Notes: generated by a model from the letters alone, not told the origin. A DNA stretch of 7,214 nt from Clostridiales bacterium (GCA_003497505.1 DNNV01000225.1:1-7214); one strand, 5' to 3'. Counted from the first letter of the stretch, positions 1 through 6,545 are shown. Made by a program: numbers and translations.

Positions 1-1813
1 TGCAGACGTTGTAGCAGCTGTCTTGGCAACAATTCTGTATCTTTATGGCGGGAAACCTTTCTACATGGGTGCGAAGGATGAGTTTATGTCAAAAGCACCC
101 GGCATGATGTCCTTGATTACTTTGGGAATAACGGTTTCCTATGTGTATAGTGTTTACGCAGTGGCCGCTCGATATGTGACCGGCGAACATGTAATGGACT
201 TCTTCTTTGAGTTTTCAACTTTAATTTTAATTATGTTATTTGGACATTGGATTGAAATGAAGGCATTGGGTGAAGCTGGAAATGCGCAAAAAGCTCTAGC
301 AGAATTGTTGCCCAAAGACGCTCATGTTGTTTTAGAAGATGATTCGATTGGAACTCGCCCTGTGTCTGAACTTCAAGTTGGAGATGTTATCCGAGTTCAA
401 GCAGGAGAAAATGTTCCAGCTGATGGTATTATTATTCGCGGAGAATCCCGTGTAAACGAGTCTCTCTTAACGGGTGAATCTAAGCCAATCGAAAAGAATA
501 TTAAAGATCAAGTCATTGGTGGATCAACAAATGGTAGTGGTGTTCTATATGTAGAAGTAACAGAAACAGGCGATAAGTCCTTTATCTCGCAAGTACAAAC
601 ATTAATTAACCAAGCACAAAGTCAGCCTTCTCGAGCAGAGAATTTGGCCCATAAAGTAGCTAGCTGGTTGTTCTACATTGCAGTAATAGCAGCTTTAATC
701 GCTCTAGTAGCCTGGATGATCATTGCAGATTTACCTACAGCCGTTATCTTTACTGTAACGACGTTAGTTATTGCCTGCCCACATGCTTTGGGTCTTGCAA
801 TTCCTTTGGTAGTATCACGTAGTACTAGTTTGGGTGCGAGCCGAGGATTACTAGTTAAAAATAGAGAAGCGTTGGAATTAGCTACTAAAGCGGATGTCAT
901 GGTATTGGATAAGACGGGTACATTAACGACGGGAGAATTTAAGGTCCTGAACGTTACACATTTGAGCGGTGCCTATACACAAGAAGAAATTATTGTCTTA
1001 ATGGCCGGCATCGAAGGAGGCTCTAGTCATCCAATTGCCCAATCGATCGTCCAGCATGCAGAAAAGAACGGTCTCAGCCCTGTATACTTTGATTCCATTG
1101 AAGTTATTTCAGGTGCAGGAGTAGAAGGCGAAGCCAATGGTCACCGTTATCAATTGATTAGCCAAAAATCATATGGAAAAACGTTGGATATGGAAACGCC
1201 GAAAGGCGCCACAGTGAGCATACTCGTCGAAAATGGCGAAGCAATCGGCGCCGTTGCATTGGGAGATGAACTAAAGGAAAGCAGTCGAGATTTAATCCAA
1301 GCGCTGAAAAAGTACGGAATCGAGCCGATCATGGCTACCGGTGATAACGAAAATGCTGCACAAGGAGTGGCGGAAGAGCTAGGCATTCAATATAGAGCAA
1401 ACCAATCTCCCGAAGATAAATACAATCTAATCGAGTCCATGAAAAATCAAGGCCAGACGGTTATCATGGTAGGAGATGGCGTCAATGATGCACCCTCTCT
1501 TGCTTTGGCAGATGTGGGCGTGGCCATTGGGGCCGGGACGCAAGTGGCCCTGGATTCTGCCGACGTCATTCTGACCCAATCAGATCCGGGAGATATCGAA
1601 TCCTTCATTGAATTGTCCCGAAATACCACCCGTAAGATGAAGCAAAATCTTGTCTGGGGAGCGGGTTATAACTTTATTGCTATCCCGATAGCCGCTGGTA
1701 TTTTGGCTCCTATCGGAATAACTTTGAGCCCCGCGCTTGGAGCAGTATTCATGTCCCTCTCCACTGTTATCGTTGCGACCAATGCAATGCTTTTGAGATT
1801 AGACCCGAAATAA
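1..1813 (+). CDS. copB: CopB-type P1B-3 copper/silver-exporting ATPase, 5' end outside window
   Basis: Inner-membrane P-type ATPase that should pump copper (or silver) out of the cytoplasm. The frame is open from base 2 with no start, so about 603 C-terminal residues are present. The N-terminal tail (often His-rich in this family) and first membrane helix lie upstream. Motifs seen in order: TGES actuator loop at 470-481, metal-site CPH at 776-784, phosphorylation DKTGT at 908-922, nucleotide-binding His-Pro at 1028-1033, and hinge GDGVNDAP at 1472-1495. The CPH (not CPC) motif, the YN-x4-P pattern near 1667-1687 and the MSxST motif near 1751-1765 are the signature of the P1B-3 subclass (CopB) rather than CopA or CadA. 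Hydrophobic helices flank CPH, and two more close the protein. No frameshift or missing key residue is seen. The subclass call is firm; Cu(I), Cu(II) or Ag preference cannot be read. Confidence 0.95.
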   Translation, partial: ADVVAAVLATILYLYGGKPFYMGAKDEFMSKAPGMMSLITLGITVSYVYSVYAVAARYVTGEHVMDFFFEFSTLILIMLFGHWIEMKALGEAGNAQKALAELLPKDAHVVLEDDSIGTRPVSELQVGDVIRVQAGENVPADGIIIRGESRVNESLLTGESKPIEKNIKDQVIGGSTNGSGVLYVEVTETGDKSFISQVQTLINQAQSQPSRAENLAHKVASWLFYIAVIAALIALVAWMIIADLPTAVIFTVTTLVIACPHALGLAIPLVVSRSTSLGASRGLLVKNREALELATKADVMVLDKTGTLTTGEFKVLNVTHLSGAYTQEEIIVLMAGIEGGSSHPIAQSIVQHAEKNGLSPVYFDSIEVISGAGVEGEANGHRYQLISQKSYGKTLDMETPKGATVSILVENGEAIGAVALGDELKESSRDLIQALKKYGIEPIMATGDNENAAQGVAEELGIQYRANQSPEDKYNLIESMKNQGQTVIMVGDGVNDAPSLALADVGVAIGAGTQVALDSADVILTQSDPGDIESFIELSRNTTRKMKQNLVWGAGYNFIAIPIAAGILAPIGITLSPALGAVFMSLSTVIVATNAMLLRLDPK

Positions 1814-1962
1814 AACGAAGCAGGAACAAAAAAACACTGGCTGGTGTGCTGTACAAGGATATACGTACACCCACGGATTTCCGAGAAAAAACAGGACTCC
1901 ATCATTTTAATCTGGACCTGATTTCAAGGACAATATCGGATAGTAATTCTTAACACAATTTT

Positions 1963-1996
1963 ACCCGCAGCTCTTTTTATTGAGTTTCGGGTTTTC
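1963..1996 (+). terminator. possible rho-independent terminator after copB
   Basis: ACCCG at 1963-1967 pairs with CGGGT at 1988-1992. After one mismatch, AGCTC (1969-1973) pairs with GAGTT (1982-1986), counting one G-T pair, around an eight-base loop. Only a short T run (TTTTC) follows. It lies 150 bases beyond the copB stop and just before the next promoter, which is a sensible place, but the hairpin is imperfect and the T tract weak. Confidence 0.35.
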
Positions 1997-2013
1997 AATT
2001 TATAAACATTCAA

Positions 2014-2042
2014 TTGTTATTTGAAACCAAATGGTTTACAAT
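2014..2042 (+). promoter_or_regulatory. promoter for the XRE regulator, with overlapping inverted repeat
   Basis: A -35-like TTGTTA (2014-2019) sits 17 bases before a -10-like TACAAT (2037-2042), about 30 bases upstream of the regulator's start codon. A perfect 6-2-6 inverted repeat, AAACCA-AA-TGGTTT (2024-2037), fills the spacer and touches the -10. That is where an autorepressor would block RNA polymerase. A wider TTTCAA (1993-1998)/TTGAAA (2021-2026) pair also brackets the -35. Repressor binding is inferred from position only. Confidence 0.5.
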
Positions 2043-2070
2043 ATTTCTATTGAGGCATGGAGGGACTATT

Positions 2071-2295
2071 ATGAAAACCTCGGACATGATACGACGGCTA
2101 TGTGAACAAATGAATATCAGTGTCTCCGAACTGGCTAGACGCTTAGATCAGTCGCCACAGAACTTCGGGAAGAAGCTGAAGCGTGAAACGATAACCTTAG
2201 AAGAGCTTAAGACCATAGCAGATGTGATGGATGTTAAGTTTGAACAGGCTTTTATTTTGCCTGATGGTAACGAAATAAAAACAGGAAGCGAGTAA
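2071..2295 (+). CDS. small XRE-family helix-turn-helix transcriptional regulator
   Basis: A 74-residue cytoplasmic DNA-binding protein that is almost entirely one Cro/C1-type helix-turn-helix domain. The helices cover SVSELARRL, the recognition segment QSPQNFGKKLKRE, and the following TLEELKTIADVM. A short acidic tail (DGNEIKTGSE) follows. No sensor or dimer-extension domain is present. The frame opens earlier, at 2014, but the start at 2071 is preferred because GGAGGG lies six bases before it and the upstream codons overlap the promoter. The next gene's AAAGGAGG overlaps this stop codon, so the two are translated from one message. Single-domain XRE proteins of this type are common in mobile elements and in front of toxin or defence genes of Clostridia and Bacilli. 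Here it probably controls its own operon. Family is certain; target is inferred. Confidence 0.88.
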   Translation: MKTSDMIRRLCEQMNISVSELARRLDQSPQNFGKKLKRETITLEELKTIADVMDVKFEQAFILPDGNEIKTGSE

Positions 2296-2310
2296 AGGAG
2301 GCGGTCTACT

Positions 2311-2983
2311 ATGATGATCAGCCCGGAAGGATATTATGAAGAGTATCTCAAAGGAAAAACAAAAGAGCAGATTATGACCGCTATACGTGGGCTTAAGCAG
2401 GAAATAGGCCGTCTTAAAAATACGATGGAAAGCCCAGACTATGGCCAAGAAGAAATTGTGCATCCGAGTGAAGATACGCGCCTTCACTGGACTCGTGAGT
2501 ATTTGGAAAGAGCTAAGCAAGCTTATGCTGAGGTTGGTGGAACTTATACTTTATCAAAATCAGAAGAAAAGGCTGCTGACTTTGATTCAAACATGGATTT
2601 CATCAGCAAGATTATTTTTAGCATTGGCGGTTACTTTGGTGGTTATCGCAGCTATGTAATAGAGCTATCAGATGGATTGAGAGCATATACAAAGTTATGG
2701 GAAGATGAAGAACCACTTGTTCTGCTTGATGAAGATGATGAACCTTTCACAAAGGAAACCTTTATAGCTGCTCTGGCTGACCTTCACATTGGTGAGTGGC
2801 GCAGAAGATATTCAACACTGGTTTTGTTACACAGTATGTGATGGCACGCAGTGGGAGTTAGAATTTGAATATTATAATGGCCACAAGACGGTAAAGTTTG
2901 ACGGTGATAACTCATACCCGTATAACTTCGATAAGTTTCAGATGCTATTTGGCATTGATGATACGGAGGATGATGATGAGTAA
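2311..2983 (+). pseudogene. unrecognised XRE-linked protein, split by a frameshift
   Basis: Two overlapping frames together look like one protein of about 224 residues. The first frame starts at 2311 behind AAAGGAGG (nine-base gap) and ends in an early TGA at 2839-2841. The second frame carries a continuing coding-like segment (from about 2822 to the TAA at 2981-2983). The N-terminal half is charged and helical, with a likely coiled-coil stretch (IRGLKQEIGRLKNTME). The middle contains a Gly/Tyr-rich segment (GGYFGGYRSYVIEL). The sequence up to GEWRRRYS lies in frame 1 and that from CDGTQWELEFEYYNGHK in frame 2, so the break falls at about 2815-2825 and fits a two-base loss or one-base gain. 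The tail is acidic. I do not know its function. I recall similar proteins beside small XRE regulators in Clostridia, but that is memory, not a search. A sequencing error cannot be excluded. Confidence 0.7.
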
Positions 2984-3029
2984 AATCGATTATGTAAAGG
3001 AGGTTCAAAATTGGATAAAAACAAATTGA
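2970..3029 (+). CDS. possible translated micro-ORF overlapping both neighbours
   Basis: Three consecutive ATG codons (2970-2978) follow GGAGG at 2965-2969 and open a 19-codon frame that ends in TGA at 3027-3029. From the third ATG it reads MSKIDYVKEVQNWIKTN. It overlaps the end of the preceding gene and the start of the nuclease gene. The GGAGG is very close to the first ATG; the third ATG has better spacing. It may be the remnant of a lost third gene, a coupling leader, or chance. Confidence 0.3.
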   Translation: MMMSKIDYVKEVQNWIKTN

Positions 3030-4612
3030 AAGCGTTATTATTTGATGAGCTGCGCACTTTGTATAGGAACTTTCTACATAGCCAAGACATTTCAAAATTA
3101 ACGATCGATACTGCTTATAGTGACACCTTCTACCTATGGAGAAAAGGCAGCAAAGACCTTTTCTGGGATACAGTGACGGATACTGATTTTGAAAATGTGG
3201 CAAAGAGTGAACTAATAAAGACTCTTTCCGAGCACTCGACTGGAAACGTTAAGTCACTAGCGAGTAATTACTTGTCCCATTTAAAACGATTTCGTTTATT
3301 TTTGTCATCAAATGGGACAATGGAATCCGTTGAGATTAAAAAACCAATTAAAGTAAAGCCAATAAATATGAGTCGAGAAATAATAATTAATAAAATGTAT
3401 GTTGGAGGCTATCTGTTAGAGGGCGATAATATAGGCCATGAAATCATCAATCTCTATAAGGCGGATGATGGAAAAAACTATATCTATCTCAATTCACAAG
3501 GAACAATAGACTTATCTCATGGAAAAAATAGAATAACTGTTTTGATGGTGAGAAAATTTGCAACGAAAACATATAAAGTGCTGGCCAAGGCAGATGGGGT
3601 TACGATTCTTGATTTTGCGGACAGCAGACTACCGCGAAAAGAGAGATATAAAGGGCAAGTTGCATTAGGACTGACATATGGCGGAATAAGCCTTGTAGAT
3701 CTATTTAATGAGAATTCTTTTCGCGGTAGTCTAGAAGATGAAAAAAATGCCTACGCAACGTTTATTGCAGATAAGGTTATAAAGCCGAAAATGCAGATAT
3801 ATATTACAGATGATGCGTCAGCAAGTGGTGACAACACCTTTTTCGTTCGTACATATAAAGGATTTGGCAAACAAACATTAAGGGAATTCTATAACGAAAA
3901 TGAAAAGCCGGATTCTTTCGTTGATTTGAATAAGATAATTGAGAACAAAGAGTTATGGGAAGAGGCAAACACGACACAAGCAATTTCTGAATTACCTGAA
4001 CCTCAAAAAGATCCATACTTCAATTTCATGAAAATAATCAAACATGAGGACAAAGAACTCGCTTTTTCGAACATGTTTGCTTACTTTTTCAATCTCAATA
4101 GAGATGCCTTTTCTCTTTTTGCTAACGATGTTCTGCATATCGAGATGCAAGCAGATTTCACTATTGAGAGAGAAAAGAAAAACATTGACCTGCTTGTATC
4201 AGATATAAATAATGTCGTCGTAATAGAAAATAAAATAAAATCGAGCATCAATGGTATTGATGACCGTCACGATATCTACAGTGATCAAGTACAATCACAA
4301 CTAAAAAAATACTTTCAATTTGTTACCTCTGATGATGATTATTGCTCGAAAACAGCAAGTTGCTTTATATTTTCACCCAATTACAATCGCATTGAACTGA
4401 GCAAATTTTCGTGCGGTGAAAAATATACTGTTATTTATTATAGAGAAATTTATAATTTCTTCATTGAACATAGAAAACTGTTTGATGATGTGCCTTATTT
4501 TAATGACTTCATTAATGCAATGTACAAGCACACAAAGGACTATGATAATGAGTTAGAGGAAGAGATGCAAAGAAGATTTCAAAATACGATTTACAATGCA
4601 AAGAATCGGTAG
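3011..4612 (+). CDS. PD-(D/E)XK nuclease-domain protein with large unrecognised N-terminal region
   Basis: A 533-residue soluble protein. The start is TTG at 3011, set by AAAGGAGG seven bases upstream; no in-frame ATG is near. The C-terminal third (about residues 335-490) has the layout of the PD-(D/E)XK nuclease superfamily, PDDEXK_4-like. It has a helix with a conserved-looking Glu (KELAFSNMFAYFFN), then NIDLLV with Asp393, then VVVIENKIK with Glu406 and Lys408 (the E-x-K motif), then QSQLKKYF with Gln430. These are the expected metal-binding and catalytic positions, so it should cut nucleic acid. Residues 1-110 are helical and include YLSHLKRFRLFLSS. Residues 115-330 look beta-rich and match nothing I recognise; they could be a sensor or target-recognition part. 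No transmembrane segment or signal peptide is visible. The gene follows the XRE regulator and the broken gene in one transcription unit. A restriction or abortive-infection role is inferred, not shown. Confidence 0.82.
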   Translation: MDKNKLKALLFDELRTLYRNFLHSQDISKLTIDTAYSDTFYLWRKGSKDLFWDTVTDTDFENVAKSELIKTLSEHSTGNVKSLASNYLSHLKRFRLFLSSNGTMESVEIKKPIKVKPINMSREIIINKMYVGGYLLEGDNIGHEIINLYKADDGKNYIYLNSQGTIDLSHGKNRITVLMVRKFATKTYKVLAKADGVTILDFADSRLPRKERYKGQVALGLTYGGISLVDLFNENSFRGSLEDEKNAYATFIADKVIKPKMQIYITDDASASGDNTFFVRTYKGFGKQTLREFYNENEKPDSFVDLNKIIENKELWEEANTTQAISELPEPQKDPYFNFMKIIKHEDKELAFSNMFAYFFNLNRDAFSLFANDVLHIEMQADFTIEREKKNIDLLVSDINNVVVIENKIKSSINGIDDRHDIYSDQVQSQLKKYFQFVTSDDDYCSKTASCFIFSPNYNRIELSKFSCGEKYTVIYYREIYNFFIEHRKLFDDVPYFNDFINAMYKHTKDYDNELEEEMQRRFQNTIYNAKNR

Positions 4613-4631
4613 AAATAAGTGGAGGGATAAA

Positions 4632-5327
4632 ATGAATAAAATAACCATCGAGTTTTTTCATGACGTCATATGCAGTTTTTGTTTTCCAATGTCCTATCGG
4701 ATGCGGCAGCTCCAAAAACTGATGCCGGAAATAGAAATCGTGCATCGCTCCTATGCCTTAGTGAAATCGGAACGCGATTTCGACGCGATGTTTGGTTCAA
4801 GAGCAGCAGCCAAGGCTGAGATTATGAGTCATTGGGAACATGCAAATCATAATGATGACCACCATCGGTTCAACATCTCCGGAATGCGCCAGACAGACTT
4901 TTTGTTTCCGTCTTCTATGAAAGGCCTTATTGCATGCAAAGCGGCATACTTCGTAGCGGGCGATGCTGGGTATTGGGATGTTTTTGACGCGCTGCAAAAT
5001 GCCTTGTTTGTACAAAATCAAAATATTGAGGAAAACGAGATTATCGAGGACTGTGTCAGAGAAAGTGGTATCGACTTTGAGTCCTGGGTGCACCATTACA
5101 ATAGCATAGAGACAAAAGATGCAGTAGAGAGTGACTTTCTTCTTGTAAAACAATATAACATTCAAGGGGTCCCGGCACTCGTCATAAATGGGAATCAGCA
5201 GATTAGCGGCGCACAACCCTTATCTAAAATTATCCAAGTCATAGAGGAAATTACAAAAGGAAAAGAACAGCCGACATCTGACGGAGCTTCCTGTCGCTTG
5301 GTGGACGGAAAAATCGAATGTGAATGA
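4632..5327 (+). CDS. DsbA-family (FrnE-like) thiol-disulfide oxidoreductase, cytosolic
   Basis: A 231-residue thioredoxin-fold protein of the DsbA/FrnE group. It should exchange or form disulfides, or isomerise thiols, in the cytoplasm, since no signal peptide precedes the active site. The first strand EFFHDVICSFC leads into the redox motif CSFC (Cys14, Cys17). A helical insertion domain follows, and the cis-proline loop GVPAL (Pro181) then completes the active site, with VINGNQQISGAQP after it as in the family. The C-terminal tail adds a second cysteine pair, C-x8-C, ending two residues from the stop. The ATG at 4632 is chosen because GGAGGG lies just upstream; the frame also opens at 4596, but that would overlap the nuclease gene. 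The 19-base gap to the nuclease suggests cotranscription. With metal ATPases nearby, protection of thiols during metal or oxidative stress is plausible, but its substrate is unknown. Confidence 0.85.
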   Translation: MNKITIEFFHDVICSFCFPMSYRMRQLQKLMPEIEIVHRSYALVKSERDFDAMFGSRAAAKAEIMSHWEHANHNDDHHRFNISGMRQTDFLFPSSMKGLIACKAAYFVAGDAGYWDVFDALQNALFVQNQNIEENEIIEDCVRESGIDFESWVHHYNSIETKDAVESDFLLVKQYNIQGVPALVINGNQQISGAQPLSKIIQVIEEITKGKEQPTSDGASCRLVDGKIECE

Positions 5328-5344
5328 TCCATTTGAAAAGTATT

Positions 5345-5527
5345 GATATGTTCTCACGAACAGACAAAACCATTGCTATGTTCCCTCGTCCCTAGAAAGA
5401 GCAAAAAAGGTCGTTGACCTGTTTCCACTAACGTAAGATACCAAAATTGGCAACTGACATCATAAAAAATGACTCGGGCCATGTTGAAACAGTGGTATTG
5501 ATGGCAAAAGTTTCATCCACCAAGTAA
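5345..5527 (+). pseudogene. possible decayed 3' end of an RlmCD/RumA-type rRNA uracil methyltransferase gene
   Basis: One frame (phase of base 5345) reads DMFSRT at 5345-5362 and, after two stops, SGHVETVVLMAKVSSTK ending in TAA at 5525-5527. DMF-x-RT/HT followed directly by (S/G)HVETVVL is the C-terminal hallmark of RlmCD/RumA 23S rRNA m5U methyltransferases, as I recall it. Here about 110 bases with stops separate the two halves, and a second, similar piece (AMFPRP, 5375-5392) lies between them. It has no start or ribosome binding site and cannot be functional. The match rests on a short motif, so the call is tentative. Confidence 0.4.
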
Positions 5528-5723
5528 ATAAAGTGTAGATGTAATTGTTAATCGAAAAGTGATCCACATATTAATCGAAAAGTATACCACTTTTGACTTT
5601 ATTTAACGCTAGCTTTTAACCAGTTTGCAGTTTCTTGAATTCTATAAGTGCTAGTGTTCATATGTTAGTCTAACCATTGTAGTATTTAACTTAGATTTTA
5701 AGAAAGTAGCTGGAATTCTAGGT
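5528..5723. other. gene-free remainder of the 5328-5723 intergenic region
   Basis: Apart from the methyltransferase-like tail and the 13-bp repeats annotated separately, I see no gene. Small symmetric elements are AAAAGT-atacc-ACTTTT (5578-5594), GCTAGC at 5608-5613 and GTTAG-T-CTAAC (5664-5674). Upstream in the same gap, AGGTC-gtt-GACCT (5408-5420) makes a short hairpin behind an A tract. None is convincing as a terminator for the oxidoreductase gene. The stretch looks like junk between partly deleted mobile elements. Confidence 0.5.
5548..5583 (+). repeat. two 13-bp direct repeats, probable IS21-family end remnant
   Basis: TTAATCGAAAAGT occurs at 5548-5560 and again, identically, at 5571-5583 (period 23). 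The text between them is GATCCACATA. Closely spaced repeats of a TTAATCGAAAAGTGATCCAC-like unit just inside the tip are typical of IS21-family ends, which bind the IstA transposase. A TGTAGATG sequence starting near 5534 could be the outer tip. No istA or istB coding sequence follows, so at most an end is left. Confidence 0.45.
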
Positions 5724-6206
5724 ATGTTTACACCTAAATTTATTAAGAAAGCTCAAAGAGGGCTATATGAATTAGTTGAAAAGTCAGAAATAGAAAATAA
5801 GGAACTAATTGATAAGGTTCAAGAAATCGTGGTTGAAAATTTAGGAGAAGAAAATATTCATGCGGTGATTGGCGAAACCACAGAATACCAAATTTCAGAG
5901 ATTAACAACTCACTAGAGGAAAAACAAAAAGAACTCATCAAGCTGGCTAATAAGGGTCAAGACTATGAACACCTAGCAGATGAGATTGATGAGCTGAGAG
6001 ACAAGCGACAAATCCTTTTAGTAGAAGATGCCTCCCTCAGTGGCGAGAACGAGCGAATCAATGAGCTGATTGAATTTATCCGCTATAACAAATACCGTAC
6101 TCTGAGATATGATGATACCCTAGTAAGGAAGATTATCCAGAATGTTAGTGTTTATGATGACCACTTTGTAATATGCTTTAAATCTGGTATTGAAATGGAA
6201 GTATGA
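5724..6206 (+). pseudogene. C-terminal remnant of a large serine recombinase
   Basis: The 160 residues match the last part of large serine site-specific recombinases (integrase type). A coiled-coil-like stretch (EINNSLEEKQKELIKLANKG) leads to YEHLADEIDELRDKRQ and then the typical ending YDDTLVRKIIQNVSVYDDHF...FKSGIEMEV. The catalytic resolvase domain with its nucleophilic serine, and the zinc-ribbon region, are absent, so it cannot recombine DNA alone. The frame stays open upstream to 5655 without a good ribosome binding site (only AGGT directly before ATG 5724). The first 35 residues (MFTPKFIKKAQRGLYELVEK) do not look like recombinase and may be foreign sequence joined by the deletion. A strong terminator follows the stop. 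This is the trace of an integrative or transposable element that once sat here. Confidence 0.75.
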
Positions 6207-6220
6207 TTTAATACTAATAT

Positions 6221-6264
6221 AAACCGTCAATTAAGAGTTAGGTTCTCTTGATTGACGGTTTTTG
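6221..6264 (+). terminator. strong rho-independent terminator after recombinase remnant
   Basis: AAACCGTCAA (6221-6230) pairs with TTGACGGTTT (6252-6261). The stem continues through TTAAGAG (6231-6237) against CTCTTGA (6245-6251), giving 17 pairs with one G-T and a seven-base loop. The T run overlaps and follows the 3' arm. It lies 15 bases past the recombinase stop. The A tract on the other side could make it work in both directions. Confidence 0.85.
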
Positions 6265-6272
6265 CATTGACT

Positions 6273-6300
6273 TTTACATGAATTATACATGTGATATTAT
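6273..6300 (+). promoter_or_regulatory. promoter of the DUF1413-like gene
   Basis: TTTACA (6273-6278), a 16-base spacer, and TATTAT (6295-6300) each match the vegetative consensus at five of six positions. An inverted repeat ACATG-n7-CATGT (6276-6292) overlaps the -35 and spacer and could be an operator. The start codon lies 43 bases downstream. Confidence 0.55.
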
Positions 6301-6342
6301 CAAAAATGTTGTTTATAAGGTTATTGATAAGGAGTTGACCAC

Positions 6343-6510
6343 ATGAGTGATGTAATAAGCTGTTAGATGAAGCTATTAAAGAAACCGAAAACTTGTACGA
6401 AGGTGAAGTCTTTATTTTTAAGGATTTGTTTAAAGGATATGTATGGAACAGGATACCGAGAAAAGATGGTACTAATGTCTTAGTAGATGTTTTTGAGATA
6501 TTTTAAATAA
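6343..6510 (+). pseudogene. decayed DUF1413-family small protein gene
   Basis: AAGGAG at 6329-6334 precedes ATG 6343 by eight bases, but the frame stops after seven codons (MSDVISC, TAG at 6364). A second frame starting at 6360 continues with LLDEAIKETENLYEGEVF and then IFKDLFKGYVWNRIPRKD. That is the core signature I associate with DUF1413 (EGEVF-x-DLFKGY-W-IPR). It then drifts into an unlikely end, TNVLVDVFEIF, stopping at 6504-6506. A third frame reads MFLRYFK (6487-6507) and stops at 6508-6510, which resembles the expected LGRMFL-type continuation. So there are two breaks, one near 6358-6361 and one near 6480-6487. Function of the family is unknown. It is inactive as written, although promoter and ribosome binding site survive, so decay may be recent or partly sequencing error. 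Confidence 0.6.
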
Positions 6511-6545
6511 TATAAAAAACACTTGAATAAATGCTCATATAACTA

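Noticed and set aside
23..25. TTG at 23 as start of the copper ATPase
   Set aside because: The frame is open to the window edge with matching membrane sequence upstream (ADVVAAV), no ribosome binding site precedes it, and a CopB protein needs more N-terminal sequence.
673..1905. Minus-strand open frames opposite the copper ATPase
   Set aside because: They mirror the conserved ATPase frame, have low-complexity translations and no ribosome binding sites.
1810..1953. Open frame across the end of copB and the gap (reads KTLAGVLYKDIRTPTDF)
   Set aside because: It has no start or ribosome binding site outside copB and no recognisable family; chance openness in a short stretch is enough.
2014..2070. 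Extended N-terminus of the XRE regulator
   Set aside because: It overlaps the predicted promoter and lacks a ribosome binding site, whereas ATG 2071 has GGAGGG in place.
2441..2659. 72-codon plus-strand frame inside the XRE-linked gene
   Set aside because: It is an alternative frame of a region already explained, with no ribosome binding site.
4596..4631. Extended N-terminus of the DsbA-like protein
   Set aside because: It would overlap the nuclease gene; ATG 4632 has its own GGAGGG and begins directly with the first thioredoxin strand.
2784..5216. Minus-strand open frames opposite the nuclease and DsbA-like genes (and 2197-2520)
   Set aside because: They lie opposite well-supported genes and resemble no protein I know.
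5405..5424. Hairpin AGGTC-gtt-GACCT as terminator of the oxidoreductase gene
   Set aside because: The stem is only five pairs, the downstream T run is broken, and it falls inside the methyltransferase-like scar.
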